A DNA stretch of 64,000 nucleotides, taken from NCBI GenBank assembly GCA_030770535.1, contig JASVEC010000005.1:1612001-1676000 (forward strand), in the 5' to 3' direction. The notes beneath the pieces were generated by a model. That model saw nothing but the letters and a program-made list of their open reading frames with translations. It was not told where the DNA came from and ran no database searches. Below are positions 34,151 to 46,100 of this stretch, piece by piece; the first letter of the stretch is position 1, and each line of letters starts with the position of its first letter. The position numbers and the translations under genes are program-made. Source of the stretch: Batkoa obscura. Lineage: Eukaryota > Entomophthoromycota > Entomophthoromycetes > Entomophthorales > Batkoaceae.

Positions 34151-35902
34151 ATGGTAGTAAAAATAAATGGAGAGCAACTTTTTGATAAATTCAATGAAGA
34201 GTGCTATTCAAAGGTCTCCAAGGCATTGTCAAAAAGTAATAGATGTATGGTTATAACTGGGGCAGGTATATCACAATCTGCAGGGATACCGGTAGGGATG
34301 CTAATCTTTACATCATTTAAAACTAAACGCTTAATTAGGATTTTCGCTCTAAAGATGGATTGTTTAATAGCTTGAAAAAAGAGAATTCACACATAATATC
34401 ACATGGAAAGGATTTATTTGATGCTAATTTATTTAAAAGTCGTGAGGCTACACATGTGTTTTACAAATTTATGGGCAAATTTAAAAGCAAGATTTTGAAA
34501 TGCAAATTTACTCAAACACATGGATTTATAAAACGTTTATATGATTCTAAAAAGTTATTAAGATGCTATACTCAAAACATTGATGATTTAGAATTAGGGT
34601 TGACCCTAAATACCGAATTAAAGCCCGATCCTCAACAAGCCCAAGTAGTTCAATTGCATGGTTCTATGTCTAGAGTAATATGTACTTTGGCACCAGTTAG
34701 CCATAAGTTCGAATTTTCCAAAGAGTATATGAAAGACTTTATGAAAGGCCAACCTCCAGTTTGCCCAACTTGCGAAAATATATCCAAAGATAGGATAGAA
34801 AGAGGGAAGCGTACTTTTCCCCAAGGTACCTTAAGGCCAGATATTGTACTATACAATGAACACCACCCAGAGGGGGATCTAATAGGTAATTTACAAGTTA
34901 AAGACCTTAGAAAAAAACCGGATTTCTTATTAATTATGGGTACTTCATTGAAAATTCCTGGATGCAAAAAATTAGTGAAAGAAGCTGCCAAAATTGTACA
35001 CTCTTTTAAAAATGGCATGGTGGTATTCGTTAATCTTGGTGAAGTAAGTAGTTCTGAATGGGATGATGTTGTAGACTACCATTTCCAAGTCAAAACGGAT
35101 AACTGGGTAGAAAAGGTTGAACCTCTGTTTTTAAAATACTGTAATGCTCCAACTTTAAGAAGATCTGCATCAGCTACTGTGTGTCGTGCTAAAAAAACTC
35201 TTGATTTGAAATCTCCTGCAATTCCTGAGAGTTCAGAAAATTCAGAAGTTTCCAGCATTGAAGAGAATGTAGAAAGTAATTACATTTCTCCATCAGTAAC
35301 GATACGCTCAGGACATACACCAAATAGTAATAATAGATATCGAAGAGCAACCTCTGCTATTACTGGACGACTACCATCAATGCAGTTTGGTGATTTAGTA
35401 GTCGATGCCTTAGATGATTTGGATTTTGATGAAGAAATGATGACTCTTGACAGAGAATTAAAATCGAGAAAAAGCAGTTCAACTCTTCCTCTCACTGCAA
35501 GTTTCGAGAACACAAGGGATAAAGAAGTTAAAAGGAAGACTCAGCTTTCTATCACTTCATCAATTTCAACTAAAATAAGCAATAAAATAACTAGTATTAA
35601 GCTCCCAAAAAGAAAATTATCGTCTATCAAAGAGCTTAGTGATGAGAACGTTGAGGTCATAAAGGAACAAAGTAATTTAAAGGATGTAGGTATGTCAAAG
35701 CCAAAAGTACTGGACAACAAACGAAAAGAAATATCTAAGAAACCTGAGTCTATCGTCATCATTAACAAGAGTAATTTAAATTTTTCAGTCAAATTGTTTT
35801 TTAACACTTTTAGATACAAGGTATTCGCTCAGGTCCCACAGTAAATTGAAGGAAAATGATTCTACTTTGTCTCAAGATGAGGAACTAATTCAAATTGACT
35901 GA
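34151..35902 (+). CDS. Hst3/Hst4-type sirtuin (NAD-dependent histone deacetylase)
   Basis: Three exons (34151-34291, 34339-35770, 35814-35902) give 553 residues. The Sir2 catalytic core is clear: NAD-binding ITGAGISQSAGIPDFRSKDG, the TQNIDDLE block, catalytic histidine in QLHGSM, the late LIMGTSLKIPG and VFVNLGEV. The sequence GTLRPDIVLYNEHHPEG and overall layout fit class Ib (Hst3/Hst4) enzymes, which remove acetyl groups from histone H3 lysine 56. Of the usual four zinc cysteines, only three are seen: CTLA replaces the first expected CxxC pair, while CPTC is intact. The C-terminal ~250 residues are Ser/Lys-rich and probably disordered, with acidic DDLDFDEEMMTLD. Without the second intron the frame would end about 20 codons earlier in IRYKVFAQVPQ-like sequence; the spliced form, ending EELIQID, keeps phase and is preferred. 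Confidence 0.87.
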
Positions 35903-36576
35903 CGTTGTTATAGAAATAATGCGATTTTGTGCTAATGAGGTGATTCACGCAGTCATAAATATAATGCTAATGTATTTTAGTTAACAATTATATTTTTTTT
36001 ATAATTAAATATTTTTGTTAACCTTATTGCTATGATAATTGGGGTTGAAATTTCGATATGAGGCTTTATATAGCATTCCAAATATTGCCTTATTTAGATA
36101 TTAAACTCTGTAATTAATTCCATGTATTTATTTTAGTTTAGCTATGCTTAAAATAACTAGCTATTAAAATTTAGTTATAGTCACAATAATCTACTTTTAA
36201 TTCAATTTACATTACAAGAAACATTGCTATCATATAAAGTTATATTTTTATACTTGGACTAAAATCATTTAATAAATCTTCTTAATGATTTCTTTTCCCT
36301 AAGTATACTGACTCACTTTTTATTTTTATTTTATTTTAGATGATGAAAGACAAGGCTTCAGCCTTTTAAGGGTAAAGAAACTTGACTTATTTGATATTAA
36401 TAGTTGTATTAAAAAGCTAAAGCTTTAATACGGGTTTCTCAAACCTATTGACTTATATCAAAAAAACGTTTAAACAAGCTGATATAAAAATTTCAAGGTT
36501 CAACTTTCAATAAACATAATATAAACAACATAAATATTAAACTTTTCCTTAATTTTATTTGATTTTAGTTCAAATG

Positions 36577-36680
36577 TATGGGAGTGTTTTTTTTGACTTC
36601 ATTGCTTTTCCATTTTTTAAGCGCTATTTAAGCGGAAAATTTAGTAGTAAAATTCTCAAACATAAAAATACATCCCCATA
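36577..36680 (-). mobile_element. MITE-like element, copy 12
   Basis: Reverse orientation: TATGGGAGTGTTTTTTTTG at the left, AAAAATACATCCCCATA at the right; perfect TA ends. The interior AAGCGCTATTTAAGCGG is close to consensus. Confidence 0.85.
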
Positions 36681-37265
36681 TTTTGTTTTAATGTTCAGTA
36701 TTTTTTACTTTTTTACATTGGACAAAAATGAACAAAACAATTAAGAAAATAAACAGTCATACACATCATCTCTTATATATGGGTAGTAAAGCTCAGTTAA
36801 AATTAAGCCTAAAATTTTCGAATTCACTTGTCCATTTTTTGTGTAATGTACACATTTAAGATTTCTAAACATTGGATAAAAAAGCGTTCCTGTGAATAAT
36901 TTTAAAGTTAAGCAAAAAGCAAATAACTTCATAACACAAAATGCTTAATTCCCAGTTTTTATCAAATCTAAATTGAGCAAAAATTGAACCAAACTTTTAA
37001 ATCAACCAATATTAATAAATTACTTCTGAAAACATTTAAAATAATAAAATATATTTTGTTTAAGTAATAACTCATATTGTCATTACTTAAACTATTAACA
37101 CTATATATAAATTTAAATTTAAACTTATATATTGAAGCAATTTTCATTATAACTTATAGTTCTCTAATAAATTTAATTTTTTATGTACTGTTAATTATAA
37201 AAACTATTTTGTATAAATTAAATTTTAAGCTTAAAAGTATAAAAATTATTTAACAGAAATATAAC

Positions 37266-37368
37266 TATGAGAGTGTTTTTTAGCTTCATCACTTTTCCCA
37301 TCTTCTAAGTGCTATTTAAGTAGAAAAACTATCACTGAAACTCTTAAATATAAAAATATAACCTCATA
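37266..37368 (-). mobile_element. MITE-like element, copy 13
   Basis: Reverse orientation: TATGAGAGTGTTTTTTAGC at the left, AAAATATAACCTCATA at the right. It carries unusual variants (CTTCTAAGTGCTATTTAAGT, AAACTATCACTGAAACTC) that recur in copy 15 in opposite orientation. Confidence 0.82.
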
Positions 37369-37386
37369 TACTGCTACTAAAAAAGA

Positions 37387-37490
37387 TATGGGGATGTTTT
37401 TTTGGTTTCATTACTTTTTCCACTTTTTAAGCGCTATATGAGTGGAAAGATTGTTGGTAAAGTTCTTAAACAAAAAAATACATGCCCATA
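37387..37490 (-). mobile_element. MITE-like element, copy 14
   Basis: Reverse orientation: TATGGGGATGTTTTTTTGG at the left, AAAAATACATGCCCATA at the right. It sits between copies 13 and 15. Confidence 0.85.
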
Positions 37491-37573
37491 TAAAAACTAT
37501 ATAAAGCATAGCTTGGTTTAACTTAATCAAAATGGAAGTCAAACATAAATAAAAGGTCACATACAATTAACTA

Positions 37574-37679
37574 TATGGGGATGTGTTTTTATATTTAAGA
37601 GTTTCAGTGATAGTTTTTCTACTTAAATAGCACTTAGAAGATGGGAAAAGTGATGAAGCTAAAAAAAAACATTCTCATA
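37574..37679 (+). mobile_element. MITE-like element, copy 15
   Basis: TATGGGGATGTGTTTTTAT at the left, AAAAAAACATTCTCATA at the right. Reverse-complemented, it matches copy 13 almost base for base. It ends about 50 bases before the first surviving exon of the truncated P450. Confidence 0.85.
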
Positions 37680-37729
37680 TATTTGTAAATGTAAACACAT
37701 GTTCAATGTTAAAAATAGTGTTTTTACAG

Positions 37730-38448
37730 TAGCGCAGGAACAATACTACTTCATGTTCCCTTGCATGGTAACCAAAAGTTATTATTAACCTTTAAACATT
37801 ATTTAATACAAGTAGGATATTTTATTTATTGTCAAGTCAACCAGATAGATATGAGAAAGTTAGGGAAGAAATTTGTACAGTATTCCTGATAAAGATTTAA
37901 TTACTTACAATAAATGTAAATCTGAATGTCATTACCTTAATGCAGTGATTCACGAAGGATTAAGAATGATACCAGTAGTTGGTGGCAATGCACCAAGATT
38001 AGTACCTAAAGGAGGGAGAGTAATAGATGGTTATTTCATACCAGAAGGGGTAATTAAACAACATTTTAAAATCAAAATTATAATTGTTTTTAGGTAGTTG
38101 TTGGTGTAAGCATGAATTCTATACATAATTTGCCATCGAATTGGAAGGATCCAAGCCATTTTAACGCTAAAAGATGGCTAAAAAATGGCAAATTCCAAAG
38201 TAATCCAAATTTTATGCCATTTTTATTAGGACCCAGAGGATGTGTTGGTAGGACGTAAGTTTAATTAGAAATGTTGTAAGTAGTACCTAATTTTTATTAG
38301 TTTGGCTTGGATGGAATTATATTTAATTACTGCAAATTTAATACGAAATTTTACTTTTGAAAGAGAAAATGAAAAAGTAATTCGCTATAAGAATTTCATT
38401 ACTACACAGCCTACTGAACCTATCAATGTTTACGTTACAAAAAATTAA
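37730..38448 (+). pseudogene. 3' half of a second cytochrome P450 (5' truncated)
   Basis: Four exons (37730-37767, 37816-38049, 38094-38254, 38301-38448) correspond to exons 9-12 of the P450 at 14036-16018, with matching boundaries and phases. Seen: an I-helix remnant (AGT then TTSCSLAW in another frame), K-helix HEGLRMIP (ExxR), VPKGGRVIDGYFIP, haem loop FMPFLLGPRGCVGRT, and a full C-terminus ending VTKN and stop. The N-terminal two thirds are missing; upstream is a cluster of MITEs. Two one-base frame interruptions are present, near 37742 in the I-helix exon and near 37887 in the VFPDKD block, each restored by one added base. It cannot make a working enzyme as it stands and looks like a decaying duplicate. 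A rearranged locus with a distant 5' half is possible but not visible. Confidence 0.8.
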
Positions 38449-38627
38449 ATTACAACTAAATTTGCTAATCTGCTTGAATATGCGTTTCAAATATTAGACT
38501 ATAAACTGCTTAGTAAATAAATACTTTAGAATGTGATTATTTATCCTTAGAATTTTATTAAGTATAAAAATGAGATAAAAAAACTATCTTTTGAAATAAC
38601 ATAACAAATATTTTACAAATTGAAAAA

Positions 38628-39211
38628 ATGTTGAAGTACATATAATACTATATTGTTAGAGTTAAATTAATGATTTAGCTTATATTCCATTCAAGACGAA
38701 AAGACTCTTTTAAGTGTTTTAGAATCAAATGAAAACAATTTGATTAGGTTATATAATGGCTTTATTCGGTTATCGTTACAAGAAAAGAAAGGAGAAGTAG
38801 ATGTATTAATAAAAAAAAGTAATATTAATTAAATTATAAACTGAACTCTAAATAGTTTAGTTGCAGCAATCATCACATCTAAATTGATTGCAGTATTACC
38901 TATTGTATATCAAAAGATAAATGATGAACAGTATAATGAACTCGTCCTCAAGTATTTGACTTTTAAAGATAACATCTACAAATTAATTAAAGATACAACT
39001 AGCTCTGAATTCCATAAAGTTGAAGATTATATTAAGGCAATAATTTAATACATTAAATAATAATTAACATTAATTTTTTAAGGATTATTTTTCAATATTT
39101 AGAACAGAAAAGCGTTTGATTATGGGGTTATCTTTATTACTTAGTCCTGAAGAAATGAATAGAATTATTGAATACTTTATTTACATGAGAGACAATGTCC
39201 CCTTACAGTAA
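38628..39211 (+). CDS. Small unrecognised helical protein
   Basis: Four exons (38628-38635, 38679-38818, 38861-39036, 39083-39211) keep phase throughout and give 150 residues, which supports a real gene. The protein starts MLNLYSIQDEKTLLSVLES and is predominantly helical by composition, with leucine- and isoleucine-rich stretches (AAIITSKLIAVLPIVYQKI) and a final RLIMGLSLLLSPEEMNRIIE block ending DNVPLQ. No catalytic motif, signal peptide or membrane segment is seen. The third intron appears to use a GC donor (AAG|GCAATA ... TTTTTTAAG). The 8-base first exon is inferred from phase. The size and helical nature would suit a small subunit of a larger complex, but I cannot assign one. Confidence 0.5.
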
Positions 39212-40146
39212 ATTTCATTTATATATGATTATAATAAATACAAATATAAAATTGATAGATTACATCCCCTAATTTAAGAATTGATTAACTATAATACTCC
39301 TTTGTAATACTTATACTAAATAAAGTGTTTTAATAGCTAGCTATATTTTTAAATTGAAATATGGTATTAAGTTGTTTTGATACTTTCTATGATAAACTTG
39401 TTTTATTTATGAAGATAGTTCCACGGATGGTGAATTATTGCATAATACTATATAAGTTTTATGATAAAACGATATCAATATAAGATACTTTATTCAAAAC
39501 AGTAAATCAATTTTGAAATACAAACATGCCTCCAAGTTTTTTTTGGGATGGTAAAAAAATACTAGATTTCACATCACTCTCATCTTTTGGTATAAAAAAA
39601 ATCTTTGACCAATAAAATAACAATTAAATGAAGCTTCGCCCAAGCCAAATTATCAAAATAATAGTTATGCAAATATAATTAATCGCCCATGATTTATTAT
39701 TACCTTTTAATCAAACATGTTTTTGGGCTAATTAAAAAGGCATACTATTAAACATTCAAAATTGGTGTTTTAATTTATTCTCATTAAGCTAAATACACAA
39801 ACAGCTATTTAATATTGATATTATGATAGGAATTATTTATAATAATTAAAACTGACATTTTATTTTTATATTTGACTCTTTAATAACCTAACAACTTTTA
39901 TTTATGAACAATCTCATCACAAAATATACCATATATAGCAGTAACTCTAGTAAAACCTCAAGATTAATATTTACAGACAGTCATTGGTTACTTTCACTTC
40001 CCATAATTTTTAATTGGTCCCAAGGTTAAGTTATCCTGTCCCATTTATTCTTATGCAAAGTTGTAAAATTGGATTTTTAAAAATTTGATAGTTCATTATC
40101 AATTTTTTAACTTTTTTTATAGACAATAGAAAATTAATAGTAAATC
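39212..40146. other. Intergenic upstream of MDN1
   Basis: A+T-rich, no gene or MITE copy recognised. It includes the presumed MDN1 promoter. Confidence 0.5.
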
Positions 40147-43100
40147 ATGTACTATTTAAAACAAGGAATTGAAAGTTTGTTAGAAGATTTGAAAAAATTT
40201 AATAAACTTAATATTGAATATGAAGAGTACAACTTTCATTATAATAATTTGGTAGTCTATGTTGATGCCATGGAAATACCAGATGCCAATTTGGCATTAG
40301 ATGCGTTAGCTTATTTAATTACAATAGCTGAATTAACTCCTATAATAAGAGATTATTTCCGACCAATATTATTAGAGTTAACTTTAAGAACCTTATTAAT
40401 TCAACAAAACCAAACTCCTTTTTTAAAGATCGAACGTTTAGCATTAATGTTTTCACAATTAATACCAAGTTTACCTCAGGTTAATAGCTTGTTGATTCAA
40501 TTTTTAACTTCTTCCCCTTCTCTGTTGGATCAGTATTCCGAGGTCACTATAGATACCATAGATATTTTATTACAAAATGAAACGAAAACTCAAAAATTAT
40601 TAAAAAGTTTAAATGTGTTATTAAAATTAACTTTAAGCTTTTCTGACTTGAGTAAATATTGGAATCTAAGTTTACTTTACCTATTCTCATCATCAAAACA
40701 TTTAACAGTAGCCAGCTGTTCCATTCGTATCTTACAATTAGCTTATAACTTATCGGAGCAGGATCTATTAACCATTATTGACAATGAAACTTATTATCAT
40801 TCTCAATTAATCTTATTACAAGAACAAGAAGAACTTTCAAAAAACAGACAAATTTCAAGTGATTCAAAATCACTTTGGAACCTCAATGAAATCTCCCTTT
40901 ACCTATCAAAGAATGTGATCAATATTGGTAACGTATTGATGCTTAAACACGACTTACAAGAAACTACAGAAAGTTTAATTGGTACTGAAACTACAATCAA
41001 AAATTTGGAAGAGATAGCTTTAGCTTTATCCATGGGTTCTCCAGTTTTACTCGAAGGTGAAACAGGTGTTGGTAAAACTGCTTTAATTGAAGAGATTGCT
41101 CGTTCAGTAGGTAAAAGAGATTTGATAAAAATCCATTTAGGTGATCAAACGGATTCAAAAGCTTTACTTGGAACTTATGTAACCACTTCAACCCCTGGTC
41201 AGTTCCGTTGGCAAATGGGGGTACTAACAAGAGCTGTAAAATATGGCCTTTGGGTGCTTATTGAAGATATTGATCTTGCACCACAAGAAGTAATCTCTGT
41301 AATCACTCCTTTATTAGAAAGTAGAACTTTATTTATCTCCAATCGTGGTGAAAGGTTGGTAGCTAAAGATGGGTTTCAATTATTTGCTACTAGACGTATA
41401 GCTAGTACTTCAAATTTACACTCAGCTAGTTATAGACAATTACCAGGTGGTACTTTATGGACTAAAGTATGGATCAATTCACTCACTAAATCGGAACTTC
41501 AGCAAGTGATCGATGAACGCTTTCCTTTATTATCTAAGTTAAGTGGTGAAATTGTAGAAGCTTATGAAATAATGAAAGAAGTTTATATTCATCCAGAGAG
41601 CTTAAATTTATCTATTGCTAAATTAGGTAGAGCTATAACAACTAGGGATCTCATTAAATGGTGTACACGTATGTCTAACTTATTACAAAGTACCAATCAA
41701 AGATTAGATTTCCATTGAATGATACTATCAAAGAAGAATTTTTTAGTGAAGCTGTGGATTGTTTTTGTGGTATGATATCCGATTTTGAAGTTTGGACCAA
41801 AGTATTATATGTTTTAGGAGATGCATTAAATATCAACGCACAAAGAGTTGAATATTATTTCAAGTCTTATGTACCAAGTTTAATTGATAATATGGACAAT
41901 ACTTTTAAAATTGGTAGAGTTAATTTAACTCGTTATCCAGGTGCAGAAGAGCTTACTTTAAGTTCAAAATCCAGTCGTCAACCATTTGCTCTAACTAAAC
42001 ACGCTTTGAGATTGTTAGAAAGGTTATCTGTATGTGTTCATCTCAATGAACCAGTATTATTAGTAGGTGAAACAGGTACTGGTAAAACTACAGTGGTACA
42101 ACATTTAGCTAGAGAAATGAATCAAAAGTTATTAGTAGTTAATTTATCGCAACAGTCTGATTCTTCTGATTTTTTAGGTGGTTTCAAACCAGTGGATAGT
42201 AAAGCGGTTGCCCTTCCTATCTATGAAGCTTTTGAAGACCTCTTTAAAGCTACTTTTTCAGCTACTTCAAATGTTAAATTTTTAGCCGTAGCCCAAAAAG
42301 TGTTCAGAAAAAAAAAATGGAATAAATTAATTCAATTATTCAACAGTTCCATTCAAGAAGTAGCAAAATTTAATAAAGCAAACAAAGATGGTGAACAAGT
42401 CAAGAGTTCAAGAACAATTTCAAATGAACTTATAGAAAAATGGGAAAAATTTGAAGTTACTGTACATGAGTTTGAAGCCCAAGTGGATAAATTAGATAAT
42501 AAGTTATTGTTTAGTTTCATTGAAGGATCTTTAGTCAAAGCGATAAAACGGGGTCATTGGGTATTATTAGATGAAATTAATTTAGCTAGTACAGAAACAT
42601 TAGAATGTTTAAGTGGATTATTACAAGATGCATCCGGTTCTATATTATTAACTGAAAAAGGAGACTCTGAAGTATTAAAAAGACATCCTAATTTTCGTGT
42701 ATTTGCATGTATGAATCCAGCTACGGATGTAGGTAAAAGAGATTTACCACCAGGTCTTAGAAACAGATTTACCGAGTTTTATACTCATTCGCCAGACTCC
42801 ATTCAAGAAGATCTAATTTCAATTGTTAAAGGGTATCTCTCTGGTCTTACTTATGGAGATGAAAATTCAGTGATGGATGTAGTTGAGTTTTATCAAACAG
42901 CTAAAGAGTTAACTAAAGCACGTAAAATAGCCGATGGAGCTAATCAAACACCACATTATAGTATACGTACCTTGTCTAGATCCCTAACTTATGTATCGCA
43001 CATTATTAATATTTATGGATTAAGAAGATCATTATATGAAGGTTTTAGTATGACGTTCTCAACTCAATTAAATCGAGAAGGTGAAAAATTAATGAGTGAA

Positions 43101-46100
43101 TTAATTTATAGACATTTATTAAATAATGTAAAAAATACTCGCCAATTATTATCACAAATACCCAAATTAGATAATACTAATAATAACTTTGTAAATTTTG
43201 GAGCTTTTTGGTTACCTAAGGGCAATGAACCCATTGCTGAAAATGCAGGAGATCATTATATCATTACACCTTCCGTTAAAAATAATTTGTCGAATTTAGC
43301 ACGTGTGGTTATGAGTTCCAGATATCCAGTACTTATCCAAGGTCCAACTTCAAGTGGTAAAACTAGTATGATTGAATATTTAGCTAAATGTACGGGTCAT
43401 AAATTTATTCGTATTAATAATCATGAGCATACCGATTTACAAGAATATATTGGATCGTATATATCTAAAGATGGTAAATTAATATTTGAAGAAGGTGCTT
43501 TAGTTAAAGCATTAAGAAATGGTCATTGGATCGTATTAGATGAACTTAATTTAGCTCCATCCGATGTATTAGAAGCTTTAAATCGATTATTAGATGATAA
43601 TCGAGAGTTATTAATATCAGAAACTCAAGAAATTGTTAAACCACATCCCCATTTTATGTTATTTGCTACTCAAAATCCAGCAGGATTATATGGAGGCCGT
43701 AAAGCGCTTTCAAGAGCATTTAGAAATCGATTTTTAGAGTTACATTTTGATGATATACCTGAAGAAGAATTAGAAACTATTATTAGTCAACGATGTAAAA
43801 TTGCCCATCTTATTGTAAAAAATTGATCTTAGTTTACAAAAAATTACAATTAAGAAGACAATCTACTAGAGTTTTTGAAAGTAAAGAAGGGTTTATTACA
43901 TTAAGAGATTTATTTCGTTGGGCCAATAGACAAGCAGTAGGTTATGATCAATTGGCTGCAGATGGTTATATGTTATTAGCAGAAAGAGTACGTAAACCAG
44001 AAGAGAAAGAAATTGTTCGGGAGGTTATTGAAGAAGTTATGAAAGTTAAATTAAATGAGGATGAATTATACAATTGTGACCAACTTGAAGAATATCAACA
44101 GTATCAAAATTTAAATTTAGAAGATAATACAATTGCATGGACTAAAGCCATGAAACGATTATTTTATTTAGTAGCTAATTGTTTAAAACATAAAGAACCT
44201 ATATTATTAGTAGGTGAAACAGGATGTGGTAAAACTACCGTTTGTCAAATGTTGGCTTTGGCTTTAAATCAAAAATTAAGTATACTAAATTGTCATCAAA
44301 ATACAGAAACCTCAGATTTATTAGGTGGGCAAAGGCCATTAAGAAACAAAGAGCAATTTTCTCAAAGTTTATTAATTGAATTGAAAACATTTTTAGATCA
44401 ATATGATCTTATAGAGTCAACAACACAAGATATGAATTTAGATACAATAGTAACACTATTTGAAGGAATGTATTTAAAGAAAAATGGTAATAATAAATTA
44501 TGGCAATTAATAGAAGACGGAAAAATAGAAAAAGAACTTATAGAACAATTAATTAATAAATGTTATCAATCAAAAGTTTATTTGAATGGCATGATGGACC
44601 CTTAGTACAAGCAATGAAACAAGGAGATTTATTTTTATTAGATGAAATATCCTTAGCTGAAGATTCAGTATTAGAAAGATTAAACAGTGTATTAGAACCT
44701 GAAAGATTGCTTGTATTAGCTGAAAAGAGTACAGAAATAGTTGAAGAATTATATGGTAATGAAAAATTCAAATTTTTAGCTACAATGAATCCAGGGGGGG
44801 ATTTTGGTAAAAAAGAATTATCACCTGCACTTAGAAATCGATTTACAGAAATTTGGGTACCTACTGTTAAAGATGAAGAGGATTTAATTCAAATTATTCA
44901 AGAGAGATTGAAATTATTTACTAAAAAGGAAGCCAATACAATTGCTATTAACATGTTAAAATTTATTAATTGGTTTACAATTACATTAAATTCTAATAGT
45001 AATTCCAATCAATTATTTAGTTTAAGAGATATTTTATCCTGGGCTGGATTTATAGAAAAATGTTATAAAACAATTCAAGATATTAATTTAGCCTTTATTC
45101 ATGGTGGTAGTTTAGTATTTTTAGATGGTTTAGGTTCGAATTCTTCCATGTCTTCAATGCATATAGAAAATCCAAAAGTAATTCAAGAATTACGTCAAAA
45201 ATGTTTAATTCAATTAATTACTATTTGTAATTTAAAAACGATTAATTTTAATGATTTTTACCAATTTATTGAAGATAAGGATATTAATCAAGTATTACAT
45301 TATTACAATTCATTATTAATAAACAATCAAACTCAATTTGGTATCGGTCCATTTACAATAACAAAAGGAAATTCTATTGTTAAAGAAATTGATTTCACAT
45401 TGACGGCACCAACTACATTTGATAATATGAGAAGAGTATTACGTGCATTACAAATTAGTAAACCAATTATGTTAGAAGGTAGTCCAGGTGTTGGAAAAAC
45501 TAGTTTAATACAAGCATTAGCTGATTTAAGTTGTAAACCCTTAGTAAGAATTAATTTATCTGAACAAACGGATTTAATGGATTTATTTGGTACAGATCTT
45601 CCAGTGGAAGGTGGTAAATCGGGTGAATTTGCTTGGAGAGATGCACCCTTTTTACAAGCAATGCAAAAAGGATGGTGGGTACTTTTAGATGAAATCAATT
45701 TAGCATCTCAATCCGTCTTAGAGGGTTTGAATTCATGTTTGGATCATCGTGGTACAGTTTTCATTCCAGAATTAGATAAAAGTTTTGAGCAAAGTATGGA
45801 ATTTAAAGTTTTTGCAGCTCAAAATCCATTACAACAAGGAGGTGGTAGAAAAGGATTACCAAAATCATTTGTCAATCGATTTACTCAAGTTTATGTGGAA
45901 CCACTTCAATTTACGGATCTTTGTTTAATTTGTTATCAATCTTTTCCTAATGTTGAGAAGGAATTAATTGATAATATGTTACGATTTAATTTTGAATTAC
46001 ATTTACAAACAATGGTAAAAGGACAATTTGGTAGATTAGGTGCTCCTTGGGAATTCAATTTAAGAGATGTATTTCGTTGGTTACAATTAATTACAAAATC

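Larger units (their letters stand above)
35903..37729. other. Intergenic with four MITE copies
   Basis: Contains MITE copies at 36577-36680, 37266-37368, 37387-37490 and 37574-37679. A 63-codon minus-strand frame at 36741-36932 begins MKLFAFCLTLKLFTG, which looks like a signal peptide, but nothing else supports a gene. The expected 5' half of the P450 at 37730 is not here. Confidence 0.55.

Noticed and set aside
36559-36744. Plus-strand open frame starting MILVQMYGSVFFDF
   Set aside because: Most of it is MITE copy 12 read through in one frame.
36741-36932. Minus-strand frame MKLFAFCLTLKLFTG with a signal-like start
   Set aside because: Only 63 codons, no conserved feature, no splice or promoter support; kept only as a remark on the intergenic region.
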